In this document: one piece after another, positions 51,833-61,067 of the stretch | Layout: every line of letters starts with the position of its first letter | How positions within the stretch are numbered: the stretch's first letter is position 1 | NCBI GenBank assembly: GCA_020633415.1 | Contig: JACKDQ010000001.1 | Coordinates: 248,001-312,000, forward strand | Length of the DNA: 64,000 bases | Direction of reading: 5' to 3' | Source: Deltaproteobacteria bacterium | Lineage (GTDB): Bacteria > Myxococcota_A > Polyangia > GCA-2747355 | The notes under the pieces: generated by a model | Database searches by the model: none | What the model was told of the DNA's origin: nothing | Seen by the model: the letters and a program-made list of their open reading frames with translations, nothing else | Program-made: the position numbers and the translations under genes

Positions 51833-52957
51833 TTAGTGTGTTTGGCTTATGATTTCAATGATTTTTAGGCGCTGCTCATCGGTCAGCGCTGAGCCGCTCG
51901 GCAGGCAGAGCCCGCGCTCGAAGAGCTGTGCGACCATCTCGCCGCCATAGACCCGCGTATCGGCGAACACCGGCTGGAGGTGTAGCGGTTTCCACAGTGG
52001 ACGCGCTTCGATGTTCTCTGCTTCTAGCCTTTGGCGGATCGCCTCACGGTCGGTGCCAAATCTTGCTTTGTCGATCAAGATGCAGCTCAGCCAATAGTTT
52101 GGTGAGCCCCAGTCGGCGATCGGCATGACTGAAATTCCGGGCAGTTGGCCAAGAGACTGGCGATAAGCGATGAAATTCGCTTTTCGCGCGGCGATCCGCT
52201 GATCGAGAACCGATAGTTGGGCGCGGCCAACGCCGGCGAGAAGATTGCTCAGGCGATAGTTGTAGCCAACGGTGCTGTGTTGGTAGTGCGGCGCTGGGTC
52301 GCGCGCTTGCGTCGCGAGGAAGCGGGCCCGGTCGGCGTGCCGGTGGTCGTTGGTCAGTAGCATCCCGCCCCCGCCGGCGGTGACGATCTTGTTGCCGTTG
52401 AACGAGAGGATCGCCAGTTCTCCAAAACTGCCCGCGGGTTGGCCGCGATAGCTCGCACCAAGCGCTTCGGCGGCATCCTCTATCAAAGGAATGCCTGCAT
52501 CCTGACAGATCGGCAACAGTCGATGATAGTCGGCACACTGGCCATAGATGTCGACGGCGATCAGCGCCTTGGCCCGCTTGCCGCGTCGTCGCCCGTCGTC
52601 GATCGCCTCGCCCAGCCGATCGGGGTCGATGTTCCAGCTGGTGTGTTCGCTGTCGACGAAAACCGGCGTTGCGCCGGCCTGCACTGCGGCCGCGGCTGAG
52701 GCGATAAAGGTCAATGATGGGATCAGGACCTCGTCTTTGGGGCCGATGCCCAACAGGCGCAGACAGAGGTGCAGTGCAGCGGTGCCGCTTGAGACGGCGA
52801 CCGCATGTTTGACGCCGCAGCGCTCGGCGGTTGCCGCTTCGAATGCATCGAGGTGTTCGCCAGTCGAGGCGACCCAGTTGGCGTCGAGCGCTTGGTTGAT
52901 GTATTGCGCCTCCTTGCCCGAGAGGTGCGGTGGCGACAGGTAAATCCGTTCGCTCAT
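51833..52957 (-). CDS. DegT-family aminotransferase (PglE-like)
   Basis: A 374-residue PLP enzyme. Motifs are YLSPPHLSGKEAQYINQALD, SSGTAALHLCLRLLGIGPKDEVL, and FNGNKIVTAGGGGML carrying the PLP Lys. YQHSTVGYNYRLSNLLAGVGRAQL and LFERGLCLPSGSAL are also present. Close relatives make UDP-4-amino-sugars, as PglE does in bacillosamine synthesis. The start overlaps the PglC-like gene by four bases (ATGA). With the CapD-like dehydratase downstream it can supply the 4-amino sugar; acetylation would need a third enzyme (see 25967). Confidence 0.9.
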   Translation of the reverse strand: MSERIYLSPPHLSGKEAQYINQALDANWVASTGEHLDAFEAATAERCGVKHAVAVSSGTAALHLCLRLLGIGPKDEVLIPSLTFIASAAAAVQAGATPVFVDSEHTSWNIDPDRLGEAIDDGRRRGKRAKALIAVDIYGQCADYHRLLPICQDAGIPLIEDAAEALGASYRGQPAGSFGELAILSFNGNKIVTAGGGGMLLTNDHRHADRARFLATQARDPAPHYQHSTVGYNYRLSNLLAGVGRAQLSVLDQRIAARKANFIAYRQSLGQLPGISVMPIADWGSPNYWLSCILIDKARFGTDREAIRQRLEAENIEARPLWKPLHLQPVFADTRVYGGEMVAQLFERGLCLPSGSALTDEQRLKIIEIISQTH

Positions 52958-53562
52958 GATGGCTTTCTAAACTCGCTCATTGGCTGCGCGCCGTCCAACA
53001 AGCGGGCGAAGGTGCGGGCGATGATCTTCAGGTCGAGCGCTAGCGACCAATTGTCGACGTACCACAGATCGCGATCGAGGCGCTCTTGCCAGGTCGTGTC
53101 GTTGCGGCCATGGATTTGGGCCCAGCCAGTCAGTCCGGGTAACACGTCGTGCCTTCGGTGCTCGTTGCCGGAGTAGCGATCGAGGTAGTCGACCAGAAGC
53201 GGACGTGGGCCGACGATGCTCATCTCACCGCGCAGTACGTTATATAGCTGAGGAATTTCGTCGAGGCTGGTGCGGCGCAGCAGATTGCCGATCCGTGTGG
53301 TTCTGGCTGCGCGACTGGCTTCCTCGCTCTCCTCGGTGCCATCGACCATCGTGCGGAATTTGTAGAGCAAAAACACGCGGCCGCGGTAGCCTGGCCGTGG
53401 CTGGACAAAGAACACGGTCTTTCCTGTCAGGCGCACAGCGAGCGCGATAACCGCCCAGCACGGCGCACCGAACAACAAGACCGAGCTGGCGAGGGCCAGA
53501 TCGAGTGCGCGCTTGGCGATCGCGGCGATGCCCGTTGGAGATGAGGTGCTCACCCGCTTCAT
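52954..53562 (-). CDS. PglC-like initiating sugar-1-phosphate transferase
   Basis: A 202-residue monotopic membrane transferase. It has an N-terminal membrane segment (KRALDLALASSVLLFGAPCWAVIAL), then VFFVQPRPGYRGRVF, YKFRTM, NLLRRTSLDEIPQL, SIVGPRPLLVDYL and GLTGWAQIHGRN. These match the polyprenyl-P sugar-1-P transferase family at its short PglC-like length, without the multi-helix domain of WbaP-type enzymes. PglC transfers diNAcBac-1-P to undecaprenyl phosphate. The local order PglC-PglE-CapD suggests the same donor. It acts at the inner membrane and opens a three-gene leftward group. Confidence 0.92.
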   Translation of the reverse strand: MKRVSTSSPTGIAAIAKRALDLALASSVLLFGAPCWAVIALAVRLTGKTVFFVQPRPGYRGRVFLLYKFRTMVDGTEESEEASRAARTTRIGNLLRRTSLDEIPQLYNVLRGEMSIVGPRPLLVDYLDRYSGNEHRRHDVLPGLTGWAQIHGRNDTTWQERLDRDLWYVDNWSLALDLKIIARTFARLLDGAQPMSEFRKPS

Positions 53563-53893
53563 CTTATCAGAGCACCTGACGGGCGTCCCTTTCGCCGCGG
53601 CATTGCCCCGTCGCGCATATCCGGCCCCAAGGTTTTCCGGGGTTGGGCGAGGCGCTCCGCAGGCTGACCGCCGCGCACCAGCAAGTCATCGCAGGAGCCA
53701 GCCTGCAATGGTTCCATATTTAAGGCTTATTCGGGGACGACGTGCCACTGACCAGAACCTGCAGCGCGCCCTAAGCAGCTGCCATCCCTCCTATCCGCCA
53801 GCCAGGCCCGGCGCAGGGCTGGCGATTGAGTAGCGCTGGTCGTGTGCCGCCAACTGCCCTACCCTGTAGGTCTTGCAGAAAGAGGTGCATCGG
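53563..53893. other. Intergenic region with an inverted repeat
   Basis: 331 bases separate the PglC-like gene from a small secreted-protein gene. I see no gene. An inverted repeat (53796-53824: CGCCAGCC and GGCTGGCG around a GC-rich 13-base loop) lies 70 bases before the downstream ATG. It could be a terminator-like or operator structure. Confidence 0.4.
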
Positions 53894-54256
53894 ATGCGAC
53901 TGAGTTCTCTTGTCGGAGCGGCGCTGCTTTGCAGTGCGCTGATCGGTGGTACCGCGCTGGCCAACAAGAAATTGATCGGCGTGTGGCAGGCCGATCGTCT
54001 TGAGCACCAAGGCCAAGCGCGCAAGGTGCCGCCAGGGATGAAGATGACCGCGACCTTCAAGAAGAAGGGTGGTTTTGTCGCCGAGATGACGCGGGGAGAC
54101 CAGACCAAGCGCGAGCAAGGCAGTTGGACGGCCAGAGGCAAGACGCTGACCACGGTGATCAAAGGCAAGACCGAGGTGGTGACGTTCGAGCCGTCCGGCA
54201 AAGAGCTCAAATTGATCAAGCCCGCCGGCACGCTGATCATGAAGCGCGTCAAGTGA
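53894..54256 (+). CDS. Small secreted protein, lipocalin-like length
   Basis: A 120-residue exported protein starting at ATG 53894, eight bases after an AGAGG site. The signal peptide is MRLSSLVGAALLCSALIGGTALA. The mature part (about 97 residues) is basic and beta-rich: KKLIGVWQADRLE, MTATFKKKGGFVAEM, GSWTARGKTLTTVI, TFEPSGKELKLI. The arrangement, with a conserved GxWxxD near the start, resembles small calycin or lipocalin-like periplasmic domains that bind hydrophobic ligands. It converges on the peptidase gene 25 bases away. Function not proven. Confidence 0.75.
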   Translation: MRLSSLVGAALLCSALIGGTALANKKLIGVWQADRLEHQGQARKVPPGMKMTATFKKKGGFVAEMTRGDQTKREQGSWTARGKTLTTVIKGKTEVVTFEPSGKELKLIKPAGTLIMKRVK

Positions 54257-54281
54257 CCGACTCCAGTGCCCTGGTGCGCTG

Positions 54282-55175
54282 CTAGCGCACAGCGAATTGG
54301 GCAAGCCAGGCGCGCTCGAGCTCGGCGAGATCGACGACCCCGTAGTGTTTGTTGAGTGCGGCGTCGACTTCGCTGCTCTGCAGGTCCGCGATGAATCCGA
54401 TGAATGTCGGATAGTCGCGGCGTTGCAGGAGAAACCGCACCAAATCGGCGCTCTGACTGTAGAAGAGTTGTGTGGCCTGGTCGGGGGGGCGGTAAAAGGC
54501 GATCAGCTCGGCCAAGCGAAAGTGATCTCCGCTGGCCACGGCGCGACGCACCAGACGACGGCTGCGCTGAATATTTTGTGGGCTTTCGGCAAGCCGCGCC
54601 AGCCCTTCGTTAGCCCACGAGGGTGGGTGTCGACCGAGCAGCTCGGCAAAGATCACATGGGTTAGCTCGTGGGCCAGCGTTGAGGATAGTTCCGGGTCGT
54701 CGGCGGCCAATGAGATCGTGCGGCTGAGCGTCAATCCGGGGCTGAGGCGCGAGGCGCGGCTGCTACCACTACCCGCGATGTGATAGCCGTGGCGGCCGAC
54801 ATTCAGCTCGCGCATTCGGTCGTAGAGGTAGATTTGACACTTCGGCGACCAGGTCTTCGGCGCGGTGTTGCCACTGTAGCGGACAAGCAGTTGCTCGCGC
54901 AGCGCCTCGGCGTCGGTGAGCAGGCGATCGGCTGTGGCACGGGCGCGTTGGTAAAGGATCGTGAAGCTGCCATGGGTGATTCTGCGAAAGGCGCGTGGGG
55001 CTGCTTCGGGTGTTTCGCGCTCGAGACGACGTAGCGTCGCGAGGTGATCGCTGGTCGTGGGCATCGATCGCGTGGGCTGCGTTGCGCAGCTGCAGAGCAG
55101 CGCGAGCAGGCCGATCGATCGGAACCGGAACCGTAGCGGGGGGAGGCATCGCTCGAGTGGAGCGGTGAGTGGCAT
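54282..55175 (-). CDS. Lipoprotein peptidase of the gluzincin (MA-like) type
   Basis: A 297-residue putative lipoprotein with a lipobox-like LLCSC at residues 26-30. The catalytic HExxH lies at H169-E-L-T-H173, with a third ligand in WANEG (E190). This arrangement marks Peptidase_MA-like zinc proteases. Residues 60-165 form an N-terminal domain with basic strands (KCQIYLYDRMRELN). Substrates are unknown. It sits downstream of the SPFH-GYF gene on the same strand with 26 bases between, so the two may be co-transcribed. The start at ATG 55175 has no strong ribosome site. Confidence 0.82.
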   Translation of the reverse strand: MPLTAPLERCLPPLRFRFRSIGLLALLCSCATQPTRSMPTTSDHLATLRRLERETPEAAPRAFRRITHGSFTILYQRARATADRLLTDAEALREQLLVRYSGNTAPKTWSPKCQIYLYDRMRELNVGRHGYHIAGSGSSRASRLSPGLTLSRTISLAADDPELSSTLAHELTHVIFAELLGRHPPSWANEGLARLAESPQNIQRSRRLVRRAVASGDHFRLAELIAFYRPPDQATQLFYSQSADLVRFLLQRRDYPTFIGFIADLQSSEVDAALNKHYGVVDLAELERAWLAQFAVR

Positions 55176-55201
55176 GCTGGCTGGTGAGGATCGGCTGCGG
55201 T

Positions 55202-56458
55202 CTAGCCGCCAAACGGTGGTGGGCCGCCTCCCGGTCCTTGTCCGCTCGAGGACCCGCCGGATTCGGAAGATCCGCCGGGCGGCGGTGGCGCGAACAGCTG
55301 TTGTAGTTCAGCAACTTGACCAGCCGGCGTCCAGGCTTGCATGCCGGTGCGCCAGACGGGTGTTTCGGTTGTGAATTGCCCCGAGTCGACGCCTTGCTTG
55401 AGGATCTCTAGGCCGTAGGGGCCCATTTGCTGGCCGTTAAGGTGGATGTGAAACTGCACCGCCGCTGTGGCGCCGGGGGCGAACGGGTTGGCGGGCCCAC
55501 TGCTCAAAGGTGGCGGTTGCTGCATTGGCGGAGGTTGTTGCCCAGCGGGGCCGGCAGCAGGAGCCATCGATTGCTGAAACGCCCCGGCGAGGCCGAAGCC
55601 GACGCCGAGACCCGCACCGCCGAGTAACGCACCGCCGCCGCCGCCACCACCACCACGGGCCATACCCTCGCCCGCGCCCATCATCGCTTTAGCGCCAGCG
55701 AATTGTTGGAAGCCTTGCATGCCGCCCGACATGCGAACGTAAGCCGCGTCGGTGTAGAGTTTCTTGAGATTGCGCTCGTCTTCGTCGCCGATCGCGACAA
55801 CGAAGTTTCCGAGGCGGACGATCGACAACCCATATTCGTCGACGTGGCGACGGACGCCATCGAGCACGTCTTGTTCGATCTCTTCGGTATATGCACCGGA
55901 AGTAACGTCGAGTAGCGGCCAGCGCTTTTTTACCAACAGTTCGGCGACGCGATCGCGAATGACCTTGAGCAGCTGTTCGCGGAACCAGCGGGTGAAGGAC
56001 TCGTTGTCGGTTGACTGCATGCCGACGAGACCCAACAGTAGTTTTTGCGGATCCATGACCTTGAGCGAATAGCTACCGTGGACCATCGTCTGCACCGGGA
56101 TGCCGGACTTGGGATCTTCTACCGCGCCGATGCGCCCGCCGAACTTGAAGTTGGTCAGCTCGCGTAAGGTGACGAAATAGACCTCCGCCATCAGTACGTT
56201 GCCACCGGTGAAGCTATCGATCAGGTTGGAGAGAAACGGGATGTTCGAGGTCTCCAGGGTGTGGCGCCCTGGTTGGACGACGCCGACGATCGTTCCGTCA
56301 CGGAAGAACAGGGCGATTTCGTCCTGGTCGACGGTGAGCTGGGCGCTTTGTGGGATCGTCTGATCGGGATGTTTGTAGATGATGTGGTTTTTCGCCTCGT
56401 CGGGACGAGCAACCATCATCTCGCTGACGCCACGCTTGAGGAAGTCCACTATGCCCAT
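55202..56458 (-). CDS. SPFH-domain protein with C-terminal GYF_2 domain
   Basis: A 418-residue protein starting at ATG 56458 with AAGGAG five bases upstream. Residues about 15-265 form an SPFH (virion core YdjI-like) domain (LFFRDGTIVGVVQPGRHTLETS, RFRRQLLKVIRDRVAELL-type helices). A Gly-rich stretch follows (about 275-300), then Pro/Gln linkers. A GYF_2 domain lies near 335-385 (FHIHLNGQQMGPYGLEIL, VWRTGMQAWTPAGQVAEL), then a Gly/Pro tail. GYF_2 domains bind short peptides. SPFH proteins assemble into membrane microdomain complexes. It may recruit partners to such a platform (inference). Confidence 0.85.
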   Translation of the reverse strand: MGIVDFLKRGVSEMMVARPDEAKNHIIYKHPDQTIPQSAQLTVDQDEIALFFRDGTIVGVVQPGRHTLETSNIPFLSNLIDSFTGGNVLMAEVYFVTLRELTNFKFGGRIGAVEDPKSGIPVQTMVHGSYSLKVMDPQKLLLGLVGMQSTDNESFTRWFREQLLKVIRDRVAELLVKKRWPLLDVTSGAYTEEIEQDVLDGVRRHVDEYGLSIVRLGNFVVAIGDEDERNLKKLYTDAAYVRMSGGMQGFQQFAGAKAMMGAGEGMARGGGGGGGGALLGGAGLGVGFGLAGAFQQSMAPAAGPAGQQPPPMQQPPPLSSGPANPFAPGATAAVQFHIHLNGQQMGPYGLEILKQGVDSGQFTTETPVWRTGMQAWTPAGQVAELQQLFAPPPPGGSSESGGSSSGQGPGGGPPPFGG

Positions 56459-56774
56459 GTCGTCTCCTTGGTTGCGCCTTGCGACGCCAACCCCTTAATG
56501 ACCGCTGCTGCTACTCGTCTTCGTGGCCGGTATTGCCAACATCACGAAAGCACGAGCGATAACGTTTCAATTCGGCAACACCATGCATCGCACGAGTCGG
56601 TGAAAGTGTAGTCGGCCCGTTGAGGTCCGTCAAAGCCCGCTGAGCAGATCGCTGCCAGCAGCACGTTGTTATCGCCAGGTGATACGCCGCCGCCGTGGCC
56701 GACCTTGTGGTGGATAGTCTTTGCCTTTGACTTTATTGGGTTTTTTCTGGGCGGCAACGTGATAGGATCGCCCG
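56459..56774. other. Divergent intergenic region with leftward promoter
   Basis: 316 bases between the SPFH gene and the TPR gene. No gene is seen. It holds a leftward promoter candidate (56605-56633). The rightward TPR gene has AGGA seven bases before its ATG but no clear promoter. Confidence 0.45.
56605..56633 (-). promoter_or_regulatory. Leftward sigma70-like promoter candidate
   Basis: On the minus strand TTGACG (56633-56628) and TACACT (56610-56605) are separated by 17 bases. The start is near 56598, giving a leader of about 140 bases to the SPFH start. Confidence 0.4.
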
Positions 56775-59700
56775 ATGGAGCAGACAAGCGCCGCTCGCCC
56801 TGAGGTCGAGGCAGAGCTCGATCGACTGGAGGCTGCGTTAGGTGAGGCGGGTGGTGACGCTGAGTTGCGTCGACGGGCGGCCCAGGTCGCCGAGCATGCG
56901 GGCGACAGTCAGCGAGCCGAGCGCCATTGGCGGGCATGCGCCGAGTCAGACCCGAACGATCTAGATGCCGCCGACGCATCGGTGCGTTTGCTTTGCGCGC
57001 GCGCCGCGCATCACGAAGCGATGAGGGTGCTTGAGCGCGTGGTGGGTGCGAGCTCCCGCTTGAATGCTGTCGCAGATCTGGTGCTGCGCCATGCGTCGGC
57101 GTTGGTCGACGGCGGTCGCGTGGCTGAGCTCGCCGGGCTGTCGTTGAAACTGCTGACCGACACGGAGCTCGAGCAGAATCAGCAACGAGAGCTGATCGGG
57201 CTGATCGCTTTGGCGATCGAAAAAGACGGTCGAACTGTCGACGGCGAGGCGTTGGGCGACGCGCTCTTTCTACTCGCCGTGGATGACGTCGACGCATCGT
57301 TTGTCCGTCTGGCTGCTGCATATGCGCGAAGCGGCGTGACCGATCAGGCGTTTGGCCTGGCGCGTTGGGTGCTGCGCCGGTTTCCCCAGGCGCCGCAGAC
57401 CTTCGGCTGGTTGGCCGAAAATCTGGCTGAAGCCGCTGGCAACGCTGAATTGCTGGGGCTGCTGCAGCTTGCGGCTGAGGCGCTCAATCGTCCTGCAGCA
57501 TGGTCGACGCTTGCGCGGGTTGCTGAGCGTTTCGACGACAAGGTAGTGCTTGAGTTGGCCTGCCAACGCCTGTGGCGGCGTCGGTCGAAAGACTGCGAGC
57601 AGGCGGCCGCCAGGTTACGCGAGCTCTATCGGGAAGGCCGACGTTGGGATGCTTATCGTCGCTTGCTGGCCGACGCACTGTTGCGCGCCAATCACCCCGC
57701 CAAGCGCCTAACGCTGCTGCGCGAACAGCTACGCCTTTACGTCGACGAATTAGCAGACCTCGAGGCGGCGGCAGCGACGGGTGAGCAGATCCTGCAGCTC
57801 GATCCGGGTGACCGCGAGTCTGCCGAGTTGCGTCTGCGTTGGTTTGAGCAAAGTGGGGATCGTTCGGCGCTATTGCGCGAACTGCGTCGGCGTCGGCGGC
57901 AGGTGACTGACGAACGAGAGCGGCAGGCGCTGCAGCATCGTCAGCTTCTGCTGGAGTTAGCGCTCGAGCGCTTTGCCGATGCGGCCGAAACGTTGCGCAC
58001 ACTTGATGCCTCGAACGCCCAGGCGAGCGAATGCTTGGAGCAGATCTGGGCAGTGCGGCCCGCTGAGCAGGCGGTACCGCTGTTTGTTCGACGCTTGTCG
58101 TTCGAGCGACTCTTGGCCGCAGGTCGGCCGATCACCGGGCAGTGGGTCGACCGCGCGCTTGCCCTGATGGCTGACTATGAACTTGCGGATGATTTCGTTG
58201 CGGCTCGTCAGCTGATCGCATCGCTGGCCACCCGAGCGCAGGCCGATCCGCGTTTGGTCGAGGCTCATCGCGAGCGACGCGAACGGGATCAACAGCAGGA
58301 AGATGACCTGTCTCCATTGGCTCAGCGACTGGAAAAGATCTGTGCGATGTCGCTCGATGCCGACGAGCAGGTGCAGCGCTTTTGCCAGGCAATCCAAGTT
58401 GAACGCCGTCGCGGTCCACTCGCAGCGGAGCGGGATTTCTGCGAGCGCGCAGTGCTGCTGTTTTCGCGGGCCGGCAACCGTTGGCTCGATCTGTTGCTCT
58501 CGACCTTCGATCCCAATGAATTCTTGGACCTGCTTGGGCAAGCGATCGTCTGGGCAATCGCTCGCGAAGCCGATCGCCGCAAACGAGCGGCCTACTGTGG
58601 TCAGCTAGCTGCGCTGCTCGCCAAGGCTGAGACTCTACCTGCTGAGGCTGGCGCGTTCGTTGAGCGGGCATTGCTCGTCTGTGCAGACGATCTCTCTCTG
58701 CTCAAGACGGCGGCTGACGTGTATCGTCGTCGGAACGATCAACGCCAGCTGATCGATGTATTGGAGATGCTGCAATCGCAGTCCGCCGACTTGATCGCGC
58801 ACGCCGAAGAAATCGCGCGCTTGCATATCGCGTTGGGTGAGCCAGAGGAGGCCTTTCGCCAGTACCGCCGGCTGTTGCACCATGATGGATCGCGGGCGGA
58901 GGCACTGGCGTTTTGTCGCGAGTACCTCACGCAAAGCGGCGACAAGCCGCAGCTGCTGGCGGTGCTGCAGGAGGTTGCCGCAGCGACGACAGACATGATC
59001 GATCGCGTCGAGTGTTATCGCGAGATCATCGCCTTGTCCGAGTCACTCGGTGAGGTCGAAGCTGCTTTAGATGCCAGCCGGGAAATCGTTGCGCTTGTGC
59101 CGAATGACGCAGCGGCGCGTGAACAGCTCAAGTCGCTGCTCAAGCGCGCCGGCGCGTTTGCCGAGCTGGAGCTGCAACTTCGCTACGACCTGGGCCGCGC
59201 CGACGATGCGGAGAAGCGGCGGATCCTGCTCGAGCTAGCCGAGCTCAACCAGACTGTGCTCGATCAACCGCTGCGATCGCTTGGCTATCTGCGCAACGCT
59301 CAGGCGCTCAACGATGGTCCGCCAGCTCCGCAATTGCTTCAGTCGCTGTGCGATTGCTTTGAGCGCCTTGAACGGCCAAGGGAGCTCGCCGAGGCTAGGC
59401 AACGGCTTGCCGGTGCGCTCAGTGACCCCCAGCGTCGCGCGGAGGCGCTAGTCGCGGCAGCGACGCTTTGGAGCGAGCAACTCAACGATGATGATAAGGC
59501 GATCGAGCTTTGCCGTGCGGCAGAGGAGATCGCACCGGGTTTTCGCGATGCACGCTTGATGATCGCTGGGTTGCTCGGTCGCCGGGGTGATCGCGAGGGT
59601 CAGGTTGCTCTGCTGGAGGAGCAGCTGGCCAGCGAGCCGATCGGTCGATCGAGAGCCGAATTGTTGTTGCAGTGCGCACAGCTGCTGTTCAGTCGATCGC

Positions 59701-61043
59701 AGCGGCCTCGCGCCGAGCAGTACTTTGTCGAGGCGATTTGCACGCCGACCATCTCGCGGCAGATCTTGCTTAAGGTCTCCGATACCTATCGTTCAGCCAA
59801 CAGCCTACGCCAGTTCGATGGTCTGCTGCAGCGCCTGATCGACGGTGGGCGGGCGTTTTCGCGGTTGCCGGCGCTTGACCAGGTTTCGATCCTGATGGAG
59901 GCGGCGACGGTTGCTGCCGAGTCGGGCGCGCGCGAGCGTGGTCTTGATGCACTGCGCCGGGCGCAGCTGATCGACCCGGACAATCGCCAACTTCTCGCCG
60001 CGCAGTTGGCGATCAGCGAGCAGCTCGGCGACTTCGACGTTGCCGTCGAGCTGCGTCGGCGCCTGCTCGCGCTAGCCGAAGATCGCTTGACCGTCGAGCG
60101 ACAGACGCTTGAACTAGCTGAGCTGCTATCGGACAAGCTCGGTCGCGCCAAAGAAGCCTTTGACCTGCTCTTTGCGCTCCAGCAAACGCAGCCATCGCCG
60201 CAGCTCGTGGCGCGGCTCTCGGAGTACGGCTTTGCAGCAGCGCGTTGGCGTAAGCTGCGGCTGTTGCTGGAAAAGGCGATCGATGATCAACTCGTGCTTC
60301 CATCGAGTCACATCCAGCACTACCGACTTGCTGTTGCACGCGAGCACTTGGGTGACGACGACGGCGCGTTTCGCGCCTTCGTCAAATCATTTAGCCTTGA
60401 CCCGCTGCACTTGCCGACGCTGATTCGCCTGGGCGAGCTGTGCTATTGGCGTCGCCAGTGGGACAACAGCTTGCGCATCACCGATGCGGTGATCGATAAG
60501 TTCGCCGCCGAACTCGAGCCGCACGTGCTGGCAGGGCACTACGTGCGACGTGGGTTGTGTCATTTGCACCTGGCCGAGGTGCAGATTGGTCGCCGATTGC
60601 TGGTGCATATCGCTCTGGGGCCGGGCGCCGTGCCCGTCACCGGTGAGCGCGGTTGGATCGATGTCGCCGAAACCTGGGCCGCGTCGGCTTTTGAACCGAC
60701 TTTGCTCGCGCGTGTTTCCGATGGAGATCTGGCGGTGATCCGTCGCTCGATGGAGCAGGCGATCGCTCACGATTCGGAACATCCGCTAGCGATGCAGGCA
60801 CTGGCGGCGTTCGCGGCGAGTCGCCAGGATTGGTCGGCGGCGTTTGCTTTGCTGCAGCGCGCTGCGAGCAGTTCTCGTCTCTCCGGTGCGCAGCGCGGTC
60901 GTCTGCTTGTCGCCGCGGGAGATGTCGCCTGGCACTTCAGCGGCGATCGTATTCTGGCTGAGCGTTTGTATTGTCAGGCAAAAGAGTCTTGGCCCGAGTC
61001 AGCGCGCCCCGACGCTCGTTTGCGCAGCTTGCGCAGCGCCTAG
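56775..61043 (+). CDS. Very large TPR-repeat protein
   Basis: A 1422-residue protein with no signal peptide, predicted cytoplasmic. Most of the length is alternating helix pairs with TPR-like spacing and Ala/Leu/Arg-rich content (AERHWRACAESDPNDLDAADAS, AAYARSGVTDQAFGLARWVLRRFPQAPQ, IALSESLGEVEAALDASREI). No catalytic domain is visible. The AGGA ribosome site and a near-complete run without stops support the frame. TPR solenoids bind protein partners, so it may be a scaffold or regulator. It converges on DUF4178 with 24 bases between. Orthologues of this exact length are not known to me. Confidence 0.8.
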   Translation: MEQTSAARPEVEAELDRLEAALGEAGGDAELRRRAAQVAEHAGDSQRAERHWRACAESDPNDLDAADASVRLLCARAAHHEAMRVLERVVGASSRLNAVADLVLRHASALVDGGRVAELAGLSLKLLTDTELEQNQQRELIGLIALAIEKDGRTVDGEALGDALFLLAVDDVDASFVRLAAAYARSGVTDQAFGLARWVLRRFPQAPQTFGWLAENLAEAAGNAELLGLLQLAAEALNRPAAWSTLARVAERFDDKVVLELACQRLWRRRSKDCEQAAARLRELYREGRRWDAYRRLLADALLRANHPAKRLTLLREQLRLYVDELADLEAAAATGEQILQLDPGDRESAELRLRWFEQSGDRSALLRELRRRRRQVTDERERQALQHRQLLLELALERFADAAETLRTLDASNAQASECLEQIWAVRPAEQAVPLFVRRLSFERLLAAGRPITGQWVDRALALMADYELADDFVAARQLIASLATRAQADPRLVEAHRERRERDQQQEDDLSPLAQRLEKICAMSLDADEQVQRFCQAIQVERRRGPLAAERDFCERAVLLFSRAGNRWLDLLLSTFDPNEFLDLLGQAIVWAIAREADRRKRAAYCGQLAALLAKAETLPAEAGAFVERALLVCADDLSLLKTAADVYRRRNDQRQLIDVLEMLQSQSADLIAHAEEIARLHIALGEPEEAFRQYRRLLHHDGSRAEALAFCREYLTQSGDKPQLLAVLQEVAAATTDMIDRVECYREIIALSESLGEVEAALDASREIVALVPNDAAAREQLKSLLKRAGAFAELELQLRYDLGRADDAEKRRILLELAELNQTVLDQPLRSLGYLRNAQALNDGPPAPQLLQSLCDCFERLERPRELAEARQRLAGALSDPQRRAEALVAAATLWSEQLNDDDKAIELCRAAEEIAPGFRDARLMIAGLLGRRGDREGQVALLEEQLASEPIGRSRAELLLQCAQLLFSRSQRPRAEQYFVEAICTPTISRQILLKVSDTYRSANSLRQFDGLLQRLIDGGRAFSRLPALDQVSILMEAATVAAESGARERGLDALRRAQLIDPDNRQLLAAQLAISEQLGDFDVAVELRRRLLALAEDRLTVERQTLELAELLSDKLGRAKEAFDLLFALQQTQPSPQLVARLSEYGFAAARWRKLRLLLEKAIDDQLVLPSSHIQHYRLAVAREHLGDDDGAFRAFVKSFSLDPLHLPTLIRLGELCYWRRQWDNSLRITDAVIDKFAAELEPHVLAGHYVRRGLCHLHLAEVQIGRRLLVHIALGPGAVPVTGERGWIDVAETWAASAFEPTLLARVSDGDLAVIRRSMEQAIAHDSEHPLAMQALAAFAASRQDWSAAFALLQRAASSSRLSGAQRGRLLVAAGDVAWHFSGDRILAERLYCQAKESWPESARPDARLRSLRSA

Positions 61044-61067
61044 CATGCCTTGGGCGAGCGAGCGCGG

